From: a virus
Strand: one strand, 5' to 3'
Virus record (IMG/VR): IMGVR_UViG_3300035698_007108
Coordinates: 1-39,721 of that record
Length of the DNA stretch: 39,721 nt
A model generated the notes under the pieces. It saw only the letters and a list, made by a program, of their open reading frames with translations. It did no database searches and was not told the origin of the DNA. Both the position numbers and the translations under genes were made by a program. This document shows positions 29,253 through 36,197 of this stretch, in pieces. Position 1 is the stretch's first letter; every line of letters begins with the position of its first letter.

Positions 29253-31715
29253 ATGAATTATTTATCAAATAACAAAACATATAAGGATTCACTTGATTCA
29301 GATGTTTCAGTTACTATTGGAGATGACAGAGATGCTACAAAGTTCAAAGCCCATGCAAAAATGGAGTTTTGGGGTGAGGATACCATTACTTTTGAAGAAG
29401 AAGGAATAGAAGAAACACCAGTTTTTTTAAATGATAAAATAACAATAGAAAACTCTAAAATGAAGAGAGAGTGGTATAACGAACTTCAATCAAAACTAAA
29501 GTGGGTATTCACATTTAAAGAAAAACCAGCAAGTAATAAGTATCAGTTAAAACTAGGTGGAAACTGGCAAGACTTTGATTTCTGGTATCAACCAGAACTA
29601 ACTCAACAAGACATAGACGAGGGTTGTTCTAGACCTGATAATGTAGTTGGTTCTTATGCAGTTTATCACAAGACAAAGAGAGACAATCGTCCAGGAAAAC
29701 CTAATTACAAAATTGGAAAGGCGTTGCACATCTTCAGACCACAAGCTGTGGATGCTGATGGTAAGAAAAGCTGGGTTGATTTACACATTGAGAACGGAAC
29801 TTACACAGTTACAATCTCACAGGACTTCTTAGACAAAGCTACTTACCCAGTTAGGATTAATGATACTTTTGGATGGGAAGGAGCTGCTGCAAGTTCAGTA
29901 GTAAATCTTAATGGGTATATTGAAACAACATGGTTAGGAGACCCAACTGCTACTGGAGTAGTTAATAAGTTTGTAGTTAATTGTGGTGGATTTAATGTTA
30001 AGCATACATGTGCTTTATTTACAACAGATGGAGCAACACCTGAGCAACCAGATACAATAGTAGATACAAGTGATGAATTTACATCAGTTCTTACAGCTAA
30101 AGATGACTATGATGTTCCATTCACTGTAACTCCGCCAACCGTAACCAACGGAGTAGAATACTGGGCAGCATTTACATCTGATAGGAGTGGTTCTGCTAAT
30201 GGAACTATATCTTATGATGTCCAGAATGATAAGTCAAACTTTCATGCTAACGCTAACTACCCAGAGTTTCCTAGTCCTAATGAAGGTACTACAAGGGATA
30301 GGCAATGTGCTATCTATTGTGATTTTACACCAGAAGGAGCAGGAAGTGCTTCAGTATCCCCTTCAGTTTCACCATCTGTTTCACCAAGTCCAAGTGTCTC
30401 ACCAAGCGTTTCTCCATCTTTAAGTCCATCAGTATCACCTTCTGTTTCTCCTTCAGTATCTCCAAGCCCAAGTTTATCACCAAGTGCTTCTCCAAGTTTA
30501 TCACCGTCAGTTTCACCTTCAGTAAGTCCTTCTCCTTCTTTAAGTCCGAGTTTATCACCAAGTTTATCTCCTTCTGTTTCACCAAGTTTAAGTCCATCAG
30601 TAAGTCCTTCTGTAAGTCCCAGTTTAAGTCCTTCTGTTAGTCCAAGTATTTCTCCTTCTCCTAGTCTTTCTCCATCAGTTTCACCGTCTGTTAGTCCTTC
30701 AGTTTCACCTAGTGTTTCCCCATCACCTTCACTAAGTCCAAGTGTAAGCCCAAGTTTAAGTCCAAGTGTTAGCCCATCTGTTTCTCCATCAGTTTCACCA
30801 AGTCCTAGTGTTTCCCCTAGTGTTTCACCATCTGTTTCTCCTAGTGTCAGTCCATCTGTATCGCCTTCGGTATCTGCTTCTGTATCACCATCTTCATCAC
30901 CTAGTGTTCCTGCTGGAAGAACATACTTTGAATATGACAGCACTCTTCATTGGATTACTTTCGTAATAGAAGGAATAGAAACATTTAGAATAAAAAATGA
31001 ATCACCTGTAAGAACTGTCTATATTGGTAATGGAGCTGATGAAGATAGTGCATTAAAGTTTTTTGGTGATACAAGTACATATTCTTTACTTCACGATGAA
31101 GATAATGGAAGTTTAGCCTTATCTGCAGACGATGCTGTTAACTATACTAAATTTGAAGATGATGGATTTATGGAAGCAAATGGAACTGCTGTTGCATATA
31201 AGGATATAAATATAGCAGGTTATTTACTTGCTAAACCTGCTGCGTCTGCTCCTGATACAGATACTTTTAGAAGCACAGGTGGAGTAGATACTACAATAGA
31301 AACTTATGCCTTTGCTGTAGGCGAAATGGTTCACGGAGGATTTGAGTTACAGCATGATTACGAAGAAGGAACTAATCTTGTATTTCATGTTCATTGGCAA
31401 GGAATAGCAGCACCAACAGGAACTGATAATGTTCAATGGAGATTAAATTATATCGTAGCGAGAAGTGGAGTAACATTGGCAGCAGCTACAGTAATTGATA
31501 GTCCTGATACAACAATAGACACTCAATATAGATGCTATAGAACTGATTTTGCAGTTATTACTGGAACAACATTTAAGATGGAAGATCAGTTTATGTTCAC
31601 TCTTACAAGAGTTGCAGCAACAGGTGATGCTTATGTTGGAGATGCTTTAATAGAAACAGCAGGTATTCATTATAAAGTAAATACTTTAGGAAGTAGATCA
31701 ATAGCAGCTAAATAA
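29253..31715 (+). CDS. Virion protein with long Ser-Pro-Ser-Val repeat stalk
   Basis: The 820-residue protein has three parts. The first 363 residues are globular and beta-rich (TIGDDRDATKFKAHAKMEFW, then FLDKATYPVRINDTFGWEG). Residues 365-553 are a low-complexity SVSP/SPSV/SLSP repeat. The last 265 residues are beta-rich again (RTYFEYDSTLHWITFVIEGI, then VHGGFELQHDYEEGTNLVFH). It looks like a fibre or decoration with two domains on a long flexible stalk. Ser/Thr-rich stalks are good sites for O-glycosylation, and the glycosyltransferase cassette lies directly upstream. Confidence 0.75.
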   Translation: MNYLSNNKTYKDSLDSDVSVTIGDDRDATKFKAHAKMEFWGEDTITFEEEGIEETPVFLNDKITIENSKMKREWYNELQSKLKWVFTFKEKPASNKYQLKLGGNWQDFDFWYQPELTQQDIDEGCSRPDNVVGSYAVYHKTKRDNRPGKPNYKIGKALHIFRPQAVDADGKKSWVDLHIENGTYTVTISQDFLDKATYPVRINDTFGWEGAAASSVVNLNGYIETTWLGDPTATGVVNKFVVNCGGFNVKHTCALFTTDGATPEQPDTIVDTSDEFTSVLTAKDDYDVPFTVTPPTVTNGVEYWAAFTSDRSGSANGTISYDVQNDKSNFHANANYPEFPSPNEGTTRDRQCAIYCDFTPEGAGSASVSPSVSPSVSPSPSVSPSVSPSLSPSVSPSVSPSVSPSPSLSPSASPSLSPSVSPSVSPSPSLSPSLSPSLSPSVSPSLSPSVSPSVSPSLSPSVSPSISPSPSLSPSVSPSVSPSVSPSVSPSPSLSPSVSPSLSPSVSPSVSPSVSPSPSVSPSVSPSVSPSVSPSVSPSVSASVSPSSSPSVPAGRTYFEYDSTLHWITFVIEGIETFRIKNESPVRTVYIGNGADEDSALKFFGDTSTYSLLHDEDNGSLALSADDAVNYTKFEDDGFMEANGTAVAYKDINIAGYLLAKPAASAPDTDTFRSTGGVDTTIETYAFAVGEMVHGGFELQHDYEEGTNLVFHVHWQGIAAPTGTDNVQWRLNYIVARSGVTLAAATVIDSPDTTIDTQYRCYRTDFAVITGTTFKMEDQFMFTLTRVAATGDAYVGDALIETAGIHYKVNTLGSRSIAAK
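30345..30911 (+). repeat. Coding minisatellite (Ser-Val-Ser-Pro repeat)
   Basis: About 567 bases encode roughly 189 residues of SVSPS-type repeats with frequent SLSP, SPSP and SISP variants. Codons vary between copies (TCA/TCT/AGT, CCA/CCT), so the repeat is old or selected at protein level and was not recently amplified as DNA. Long open frames on the minus strand here are side effects of the repeat. Confidence 0.9.
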
Positions 31716-31724
31716 ATTAAAAAT

Positions 31725-31991
31725 ATGAAACCAGAAATCTATCAGCTAGGAGCATTAGGAATAATATTTTTATTTGCAATTAAGGAATTTTTTGGATATT
31801 TGAAATCAAGAAAGAAGAATGGAAATGGTGGAAAATTATTAGAAGAAGTAAAACTCTTAAATTCTAACCATTTGAACTCTATTGAGAAGGCAATTAACGA
31901 TGGAAATAGTAATATAGTAACAGCAATTACTAATATGCACACCGAAGTAGCAGGAGAATTAGGAGAGATAAAAGGAAAGTTAGATAAATAG
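31725..31991 (+). CDS. Holin-like membrane protein, 88 aa
   Basis: One hydrophobic helix near the N-terminus (GALGIIFLFAIKEFFGYL) is followed by a basic linker and a helical Asn/Asp-rich tail (LNSIEKAINDGNSNIVTAI). The shape resembles small single-helix holins or holin partners (BhlA/XhlA type). It opens the lysis region that includes the amidase at 33098. The assignment is by size, topology and position. Confidence 0.6.
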   Translation: MKPEIYQLGALGIIFLFAIKEFFGYLKSRKKNGNGGKLLEEVKLLNSNHLNSIEKAINDGNSNIVTAITNMHTEVAGELGEIKGKLDK

Positions 31992-32000
31992 TTTATGCAC

Positions 32001-32030
32001 TTTACAGGGGTCTTGGTTATGTTGTATAAT
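32001..32030 (+). promoter_or_regulatory. Sigma70-type promoter
   Basis: TTTACA (32001-32006) and TATAAT (32025-32030) have an 18-base spacer. GCACTTTACA differs by one base from the GCACTTGACA of the promoter at 4386. Transcription would begin near 32037, just before a three-way RNA junction. Confidence 0.75.
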
Positions 32031-32054
32031 ATATTAAATAGCTCTTTAAAAAAC

Positions 32055-32132
32055 TAGTAGGTTAAGGGGAATAGCGATATTCCGTGATTGACTTTTGGAG
32101 AGGAGCATATTGCTCGTCTCCTTAGCCTACTA
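32055..32132 (+). ncRNA. Three-way-junction RNA leader
   Basis: TAGTAGG-T-TAAG (32055-32066) pairs over 12 positions with CTTA-G-CCTACTA (32121-32132), with one U.G. Inside are a perfect hairpin GGAATA-GCGA-TATTCC with a GNRA loop (32068-32083), and a second hairpin GAGA-G-GAGCA-TAT-TGCTC-G-TCTC (32098-32120) with one G.G mismatch. This is a three-way junction of about 78 bases, beginning some 18 bases after the transcription start. There is no T-run after it, so it is a 5' leader of the zinc-ribbon operon or a processed RNA. I do not recognise the family. Confidence 0.75.
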
Positions 32133-32173
32133 AAAGAAAGGAGGGGTGTTCAAGAAAGGAAGGAGGCCTTACA

Positions 32174-32407
32174 ATGGCTACAGGAACTCGCCACGTTCAG
32201 TTAGATATTTGTAGATGTGGAAGAATATTTTTGAATAAAGAACGATGGGTTATTATCAGAAGAACGATGAGCGAGTATTTCAGGCAAATTGCAGAATTAT
32301 GTGATGGAGAGTCTTTTATCCTTAAAGCCGACATAACCACATGTTCCGAATGTTCGCCAGCTAAAAATACTACAAGAAGAAGACCCAGGGCTACGGAAGG
32401 AGGCTGA
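32174..32407 (+). CDS. Small zinc-binding protein, 77 aa
   Basis: Paired cysteines CRCG and CSEC are separated by a helix (MSEYFRQIAELCDGESF), which suggests a split zinc ribbon. The tail is basic (TTRRRPRATE). A canonical GGAAGGAGG ends 7 bases before the ATG, unlike most genes in this genome. It is the first gene after the structured leader. Function unknown, perhaps nucleic-acid binding. Confidence 0.7.
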   Translation: MATGTRHVQLDICRCGRIFLNKERWVIIRRTMSEYFRQIAELCDGESFILKADITTCSECSPAKNTTRRRPRATEGG

Positions 32408-32411
32408 TAAA

Positions 32412-32576
32412 ATGGGAAGCATAGAGATTAAATTCAAATGCAGAAAATGTGGAACAGAAATAGTGGTTAAAAAAAATATGCCACAAATAAGTATAAGAAT
32501 TTTTGCAAGAACTATATGTCCTAAATGTAATAAGAAATTTACAGTAAAATTTGTAGTAACCATTGTCTGTTATTAA
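32412..32576 (+). CDS. Zinc-ribbon protein, 54 aa
   Basis: The product has CRKCGTEIVV and CPKCNKKFTV, two CxxC knuckles 26 residues apart, a minimal zinc ribbon with beta strands. It has an AAGGAGG site upstream, which overlaps the end of the previous gene. Possibly a regulator or RNA-polymerase-contacting protein; the function is not known. Confidence 0.7.
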   Translation: MGSIEIKFKCRKCGTEIVVKKNMPQISIRIFARTICPKCNKKFTVKFVVTIVCY

Positions 32577-32597
32577 CCACCACGAAAGGAGGCTGAA

Positions 32598-32864
32598 ATG
32601 CAACCTATAACACCAGAAGAGGTCATTGACGGTATGGAACAAATGATTAAGATAGAACAGAATGTTTTGATGACTTACTTAAAAGAATGTTCAGAAATGC
32701 ACGGTATTGATGAATGTTTGCTCATAAGAGCGATTGTTCAGAGAATACAATCAAATGCTATAACCTTGGCTAATCTTGCCTTTGCAGTAGCCCAACTGAA
32801 CGCTATTAAAACCCTAGAGGTTGCAGAAAAGGAGTTTCATTTACAAGAGGAGCAAGAACAATGA
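32598..32864 (+). CDS. Helical hypothetical protein, 88 aa
   Basis: Residues 1-40 (TPEEVIDGMEQMIKIEQNVL) and 45-80 are likely helices, ending with EEQEQ. AAAGGAGG precedes the ATG by 5 bases. The stop overlaps the next start as ATGA. Family unknown. Confidence 0.7.
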   Translation: MQPITPEEVIDGMEQMIKIEQNVLMTYLKECSEMHGIDECLLIRAIVQRIQSNAITLANLAFAVAQLNAIKTLEVAEKEFHLQEEQEQ

Positions 32865-33034
32865 AAGGATGTCCTGTATGTGGAAGTCCAATCTCAGACG
32901 AAGGAAGGTACTATATCTGCTCCGCCGACAACTGCGGAAAGCGGATATACAAACCAAACCTCGGACAACGAGCAGTTTGCTTACACGTTGGTTACGACTT
33001 CTGCGTTCCAAGAAAAAGGAGAAGAGTGAGATGA
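32861..33034 (+). CDS. Zinc-ribbon protein, 57 aa
   Basis: The frame starting in the ATGA overlap gives CPVCGSPIS, then YYICSADNCGKRIYKPN and a basic end (VPRKRRRVR). CxxC plus CxxxxC is a zinc-ribbon layout. This frame is preferred over the overlapping frame beginning at 32821, which is basic nonsense without motifs. GAGGAG lies about 8 bases upstream. Local base composition is higher in G+C than in surrounding genes. Confidence 0.7.
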   Translation: MKGCPVCGSPISDEGRYYICSADNCGKRIYKPNLGQRAVCLHVGYDFCVPRKRRRVR

Positions 33035-33051
33035 AAACGCCTCCGACATAA

Positions 33052-33078
33052 GGGGAGAGTTATAATAAGACTCTCCCC
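33052..33078 (+). terminator. Hairpin after the zinc-ribbon operon
   Basis: GGGGAGAGT (33052-33060) and ACTCTCCCC (33070-33078) form a perfect nine-pair stem with a nine-base loop. The tail is ACAATTTAAC and has no proper T-run, so it may be a weak terminator or an mRNA-stability hairpin. Confidence 0.55.
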
Positions 33079-33097
33079 ACAATTTAACAATAAAAAT

Positions 33098-33721
33098 ATG
33101 AAAAAGGTAATTTATTTAAACGCAGGCCATTCACTATCAGATTCAGGAGCAGTAGCTCTTGGTAATGAATCAATTATAAATAGAGGAATAAGAGACGCTT
33201 TAATTCTTGAACTTAGAAAACAAGGTTTTGAAGTATATAGTGTTCCTGATAATTTAAATTTAGTAGAATCAATTAGTTGGGTAAATAATCTAGTAACAGG
33301 AATAAATGACGGATTAGCTTTTAGCATTCATCAGAACTGTTGTGGAGGAGAAGGAGCTGAAAGTTATTATTTTGCTAATAACCAAAGATCCAAAACAATA
33401 GCTCATAATCTAATTAATGCTTTTTATCAAGAAACAGGATTTAAAAATAGAGGAGCTAAGTCAGATACACAAGCAAGATATGGAAGATTAGGTTGGATTA
33501 GAAATACAGATTGTTGGGCTACATTAATAGAGTGTGGTTTCATAGATAATGTTTATGACTATCAGAAAATGAAAGATCCACAGAAAATAGCAAAAGGAAT
33601 AGCAAAAGGTATTTGCGCGATCTATGGAATATTATATAATGAAGGCAATCAAGGACCTGTAGAAAATAATGGCGCTTTAAAAGAAATAATAGGAGTATTG
33701 AAGAAATATAAGTTAGTCTAA
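33098..33721 (+). CDS. N-acetylmuramoyl-L-alanine amidase (endolysin)
   Basis: This is an Amidase_3 catalytic domain with zinc ligands His11 (LNAGHSLSDSGA), Glu24 (NESIINRG) and His78 (FSIHQNCC), and catalytic Glu145 (LIECGFIDN). The 207 residues are the domain plus a short tail; there is no cell-wall binding domain. It cleaves the amide between muramic acid and peptide. It works with the holin-like proteins at 31725 and 33789 and the transglycosylase at 39241. The leader is A-rich with no Shine-Dalgarno sequence. Confidence 0.92.
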   Translation: MKKVIYLNAGHSLSDSGAVALGNESIINRGIRDALILELRKQGFEVYSVPDNLNLVESISWVNNLVTGINDGLAFSIHQNCCGGEGAESYYFANNQRSKTIAHNLINAFYQETGFKNRGAKSDTQARYGRLGWIRNTDCWATLIECGFIDNVYDYQKMKDPQKIAKGIAKGICAIYGILYNEGNQGPVENNGALKEIIGVLKKYKLV

Positions 33722-33788
33722 AGGTCATATTAATTAACTATAATTAGCCCTTAAATGGCTCTGTAAGCTGTTTTCAGGGTAAAGACGA
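33722..33788 (+). other. Short structured gap after the amidase
   Basis: The gap begins AAAGGTCATATTAATTAACT. It contains AGCC/GGCT and CCCT/AGGG pairings around TAAATGGCTCTGTAAGC, which are mutually exclusive or pseudoknotted. There is no T-run. Its role is unknown. It precedes the second holin-like gene. Confidence 0.35.
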
Positions 33789-33992
33789 ATGAAACTACTT
33801 AAAAAACTACTTGCTTACTTAAAATCACGTACAGTTCAAGTTGTTATTGTTACTTTTGTAGTGAATGGGCTTTTTGCGATAAAGCCATTTGTTTCACCAA
33901 CTGGAATCTTAATAATAGATACTGTATTAGGATTATTGGCAATTTACTTTAGAGTAAATCCAAAACAAAAATTTGAAAAAGAAAATGAGTAG
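33789..33992 (+). CDS. Small two-helix membrane protein (holin candidate)
   Basis: Two hydrophobic segments, VQVVIVTFVVNGLFAI and GILIIDTVLGLLAIYFRV, flank a short turn with KPFVSP. The ends are basic. This topology is common for class II holins. It lies 67 bases after the amidase. It either forms the lethal membrane lesion or is an antiholin to the protein at 31725. Confidence 0.65.
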   Translation: MKLLKKLLAYLKSRTVQVVIVTFVVNGLFAIKPFVSPTGILIIDTVLGLLAIYFRVNPKQKFEKENE

Positions 33993-34041
33993 AAATAGCA
34001 AAACAAGAAGACGAAATAAGCGACAGAAGAAAAACACTTGA
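33985..34041 (+). CDS. Possible 18-residue basic peptide
   Basis: A frame starting in ATGAGTAG (overlapping the previous stop) gives a very basic peptide ending KNT. Its TGA stop is part of the TTGACA of the next promoter. It may only be a spacer. Confidence 0.25.
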   Translation: MSRNSKTRRRNKRQKKNT

Positions 34042-34067
34042 CACTACCCTTGGCTTTATGTTAAGAT
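34038..34067 (+). promoter_or_regulatory. Sigma70-type promoter
   Basis: ACACTTGACA with TTGACA at 34038-34043 and TAAGAT at 34062-34067 (18-base spacer). A TG two bases upstream of the -10 box makes it extended. Transcription starts near 34074 and leads into a two-state hairpin region and the gene at 34180. Confidence 0.75.
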
Positions 34068-34115
34068 AGGAAGTGACAGGTAAACATATATCATTATGCT
34101 AATAAATTCATAAAA

Positions 34116-34174
34116 AGTAATCGCAGTAAAGACCCGCTTGGCAATTTTGCGATTACTGGCGGGTCTTTATTTTT
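34116..34174 (+). promoter_or_regulatory. Attenuator with mutually exclusive 10-bp stems
   Basis: Four 10-base arms are interleaved. AGTAATCGCA (34116-34125) pairs perfectly with TGCGATTACT (34148-34157). AAAGACCCGC (34128-34137) pairs perfectly with GCGGGTCTTT (34159-34168), which runs into ATTTTTA. The single-base gap at 34158 cannot let both full stems form at once, so they compete. The second stem is an intrinsic terminator and the first would be an antiterminator. This is a classic switch layout between promoter and gene. Confidence 0.75.
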
Positions 34175-34179
34175 AGATT

Positions 34180-34689
34180 ATGAAAAATATAATAAAAGAT
34201 GAAAGTGGGGATAAGAAGTATTTTACTCAAATTCCTAATATGATAGTTAATCACTCTACTGCTTATGAGCAGTCTCTTTACCTTATAATGAAAAGATTAG
34301 CTGGAGAGGGTGGATGTTGTTATGCTTCTCTTAACTTCTTGGCTAAGAAAATGGGAATACATAAAACAACAGTTTCTAAAACGATAACTAAACTTTTAAA
34401 AAGAAAATGGATTAAAGAAACTACTAAAACAAAAGTAAGAGGTGGTTATACAAGAACTTTTATAATAACAGATCTATGGAAGTTAAATATGAACAATTAT
34501 GAAAGTGGTGTTGAAATGACCACTAAAGGTGGTGCTATTAATAACCGAAGTGGTGCTAATATAGACAGAGGTGGTGCTGAAAGCGACACTAGTAAGAAGA
34601 AGAGTAATATATATAATAAGAGGTTAATATTTAAAAAACCTAAAAAGCTCTTTATTCCTGGTTATGGAGTAGTAGACGATTATAATTAA
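34180..34689 (+). CDS. Winged-helix DNA-binding protein (replication or regulation)
   Basis: Residues about 15-110 form a helix-turn-helix domain of the HTH_36/replication-initiator kind: FTQIPNMIVNHSTAYEQSLY, then CYASLNFLAKKMGIHKTTVSK as the recognition helix, and a wing ending TRTFIITDLW. The tail holds degenerate GGA repeats (TKGGAINNRSGANIDRGGAE). As the first gene behind the attenuated promoter at 34038 it is a good candidate for an early regulator or replication initiator. No other replication initiator is visible. Confidence 0.78.
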   Translation: MKNIIKDESGDKKYFTQIPNMIVNHSTAYEQSLYLIMKRLAGEGGCCYASLNFLAKKMGIHKTTVSKTITKLLKRKWIKETTKTKVRGGYTRTFIITDLWKLNMNNYESGVEMTTKGGAINNRSGANIDRGGAESDTSKKKSNIYNKRLIFKKPKKLFIPGYGVVDDYN

Positions 34690-34706
34690 AGATCGCCAAA
34701 ATTATT

Positions 34707-34913
34707 ATGAAACTATTAGATAAATTAGAAAACACACCTTTAAAAGAATTAGAAAAAGAAAGAGTCTGGATTCCTAACTGGCGTAGAAGCCATAGGTATT
34801 TAAAAGAAGCTCAGGCAGTGATCATTAATACAATGGCAAAAATTGAAGGAGGACATACATTTCAGTATTTAGGATATGGATATGATACAAGTAAAAAAAT
34901 AAAAGTTTATTAA
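34707..34913 (+). CDS. Hypothetical protein, 68 aa
   Basis: The protein reads LENTPLKELEKERVWIPNW and ends KIEGGHTFQYLGYGYDTSKK. It looks like a small DNA-associated phage protein but I cannot place it. The start follows AAATTATT. Confidence 0.6.
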   Translation: MKLLDKLENTPLKELEKERVWIPNWRRSHRYLKEAQAVIINTMAKIEGGHTFQYLGYGYDTSKKIKVY

Positions 34914-34927
34914 TTAACTATATAACT

Positions 34928-35107
34928 ATGGAACAACTTAAAAAAAAGAAGAAAGTTTGTGAAAATTGTGAATATTGGTATGCTTTTTCAAAACCAGAAA
35001 TAGGTAGGTGGGGTGCGTGTCATAAATATGCTCCACGATATCAAAATCATTATAAGTTTCCAGAAGTTACCCGACAGGATTGGTGTGGGGAATTTAAAAA
35101 GAAATAA
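34928..35107 (+). CDS. Small cysteine-rich phage protein, 59 aa
   Basis: Conserved layout: CENCEYWY, GRWGACHKYAP, FPEVTRQDWCGEF. Four cysteines (C-x2-C...C...C) with the ending DWCGEF are, from memory, a recurrent pattern of small phage proteins of unknown role, likely zinc-binding. It follows the TATAACT leader. Confidence 0.7.
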   Translation: MEQLKKKKKVCENCEYWYAFSKPEIGRWGACHKYAPRYQNHYKFPEVTRQDWCGEFKKK

Positions 35108-35109
35108 CT

Positions 35110-35556
35110 ATGTTAACTTACAAACAATGTTCTAGATGTAAAAAAGAAAAGGAGACCGATGGATTTAAAACTTGTATTAGATGTAGAATATCTAGTAAAC
35201 TGGCTTATAGAAAAGATATAAAGAAACATTCAAAAAAAGCAATGCAATGGCAGAAAAATAATCCAGATAAAGTAAAGGCTAGTAGAAGAAAAACTCAATG
35301 GAAAATAAAGAAACACATCATAGATTATTATGGAGGAAAATGTGCTTGTTGTAGAGAAAGTGAAATAAGGTTTTTATGTATAGACCACATAAATAATGAT
35401 GGGAATAAACAAAGAAAGAATGGACAACAAACAGGAGGAACAGCTAGTTTTTACTGGTGGATTAAGAAAAATAATTATCCTAAAGATTTACAAGTGCTTT
35501 GTTATAATTGTAATATGGCTAAAGCATTTTATAAAATATGTCCACACAAAAAATAA
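35110..35556 (+). CDS. HNH endonuclease (fourth homing-type)
   Basis: The 148-residue protein has an N-terminal zinc knuckle (CSRCKKEK, then CIRC), a basic linker, and the HNH core CACCRESEIRFLCIDHINNDG with the closing LQVLCYNCNMAKAF. The IDHINNDG...G...YPKDLQVLCxNCN pattern is a distinct and well-known phage HNH family, different from the NUMOD3 type of the others. It lies among small genes, likely as a homing insert. Confidence 0.88.
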   Translation: MLTYKQCSRCKKEKETDGFKTCIRCRISSKLAYRKDIKKHSKKAMQWQKNNPDKVKASRRKTQWKIKKHIIDYYGGKCACCRESEIRFLCIDHINNDGNKQRKNGQQTGGTASFYWWIKKNNYPKDLQVLCYNCNMAKAFYKICPHKK

Positions 35557-35915
35557 GTTATAAAATGGCAAAAGCTCTTAAAGATGCTGGGTTTCCTCAA
35601 GATAAATCTAAATTTTCTTATTGTAAAAGCTTAGGCAAACCTTGTAATCTTAGAAAGAAAGGAGAATGGGCAATTCAATTAGATAGTTGCGAAGAGAATC
35701 ATCCTAATAGTTCAGAATGTTATGTTTGTCCTATCCTTGAAGAACTAATAGATGCTTGTGGATGGAAGTTTTGGAAATTAGAAAAAGGAATACTCAAAGG
35801 AAAAAAAGGTTTTATAGCTGTTGATAGTTCTGGAAAGTGGAAGTTCGGCAAAACCCCAGAAGAAGCAGTATATAAACTATATATAAAGTTAAATGATAAA
35901 AAAAGATTACATTAA
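35538..35915 (+). CDS. Hypothetical protein with cysteine pairs, 125 aa
   Basis: The start at 35538 overlaps the HNH end. A second ATG at 35565 (MAKALKDAGFPQ) is a real alternative. The motif ALKDAGFPQDKSKF plus CYVCPILEELIDACGWKFWK and the tail KTPEEAVYKLYIKL belongs, from memory, to phage proteins that share LKDAGFP and EEA..L. Function unknown. Cysteines may bind zinc. Confidence 0.7.
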   Translation: MSTQKISYKMAKALKDAGFPQDKSKFSYCKSLGKPCNLRKKGEWAIQLDSCEENHPNSSECYVCPILEELIDACGWKFWKLEKGILKGKKGFIAVDSSGKWKFGKTPEEAVYKLYIKLNDKKRLH

Positions 35916-36069
35916 ATGCCAGAATTGTAATTGCGAAGAAGACGATTTAGTCTTTAATGAAGAGTTGGCGCTTTGGATCTGTGAGGATTGTAATACAGGG
36001 GTGTTAATAACTTTAGAGAAAACACTTGACAAGGGTGTTGGGTATGCTAAAATTAAAGTAGTAGAATGA
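35893..36069 (+). CDS. Zinc-ribbon protein, 58 aa
   Basis: CQNCNC and CEDC form a ribbon. The gene starts inside the previous stop and ends in an ATGA overlap. Its last third, TLEKTLDKGVGYAKIKVVE, is written over the -35/-10 elements of a promoter (36026-36053). Confidence 0.65.
   Translation: MIKKDYIKCQNCNCEEDDLVFNEELALWICEDCNTGVLITLEKTLDKGVGYAKIKVVE
36026..36053 (+). promoter_or_regulatory. Promoter-like sequence inside a gene
   Basis: ACACTTGACA with TTGACA at 36026-36031, and an extended TG-C-TAAAAT at 36045-36053, spacer 16. A start near 36060 would give only about six bases before the ATG at 36066. It shares its flank with the promoters at 4386 and 34038, but it also codes for protein, so function is uncertain. 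Confidence 0.5.
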
Positions 36070-36197
36070 AACTAAAAACAAAGAAAGACAAAAGAATAAA
36101 GGTGTTAGAGGTTCAAAAGGCGAGAGATCGTCAGCGTTTGCTTGAAATAAAAATACATCAAAAGAAACAAAATAAAATATTAGAACAAATAAAATGA
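36066..36197 (+). CDS. Basic helical peptide, 43 aa
   Basis: A highly basic, helical protein (KLKTKKDKRIKVLEVQKARD) that overlaps both neighbours by ATGA. No motif is visible. It probably binds nucleic acid or is a small regulator. Confidence 0.5.
   Translation: MKLKTKKDKRIKVLEVQKARDRQRLLEIKIHQKKQNKILEQIK

Noticed and set aside
30345-30911. Possible CRISPR array or diversity-generating variable region in the repeat
   Set aside because: The repeats are short, codon-variable and in frame with a protein. No reverse transcriptase, template repeat or unique spacers were seen anywhere.
30314-30943. A 209-codon open frame on the minus strand across the Ser-Pro repeat
   Set aside because: It is the reverse of a low-complexity coding repeat (Gly/Glu/Thr/Asp periodicity), has no start signal or promoter, and lies wholly within a clear plus-strand gene.
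32821-33051. A 76-codon frame starting at 32821
   Set aside because: It overlaps a frame at 32861 that has cysteine motifs and an ATGA junction. The 32821 frame gives a basic sequence without motifs.
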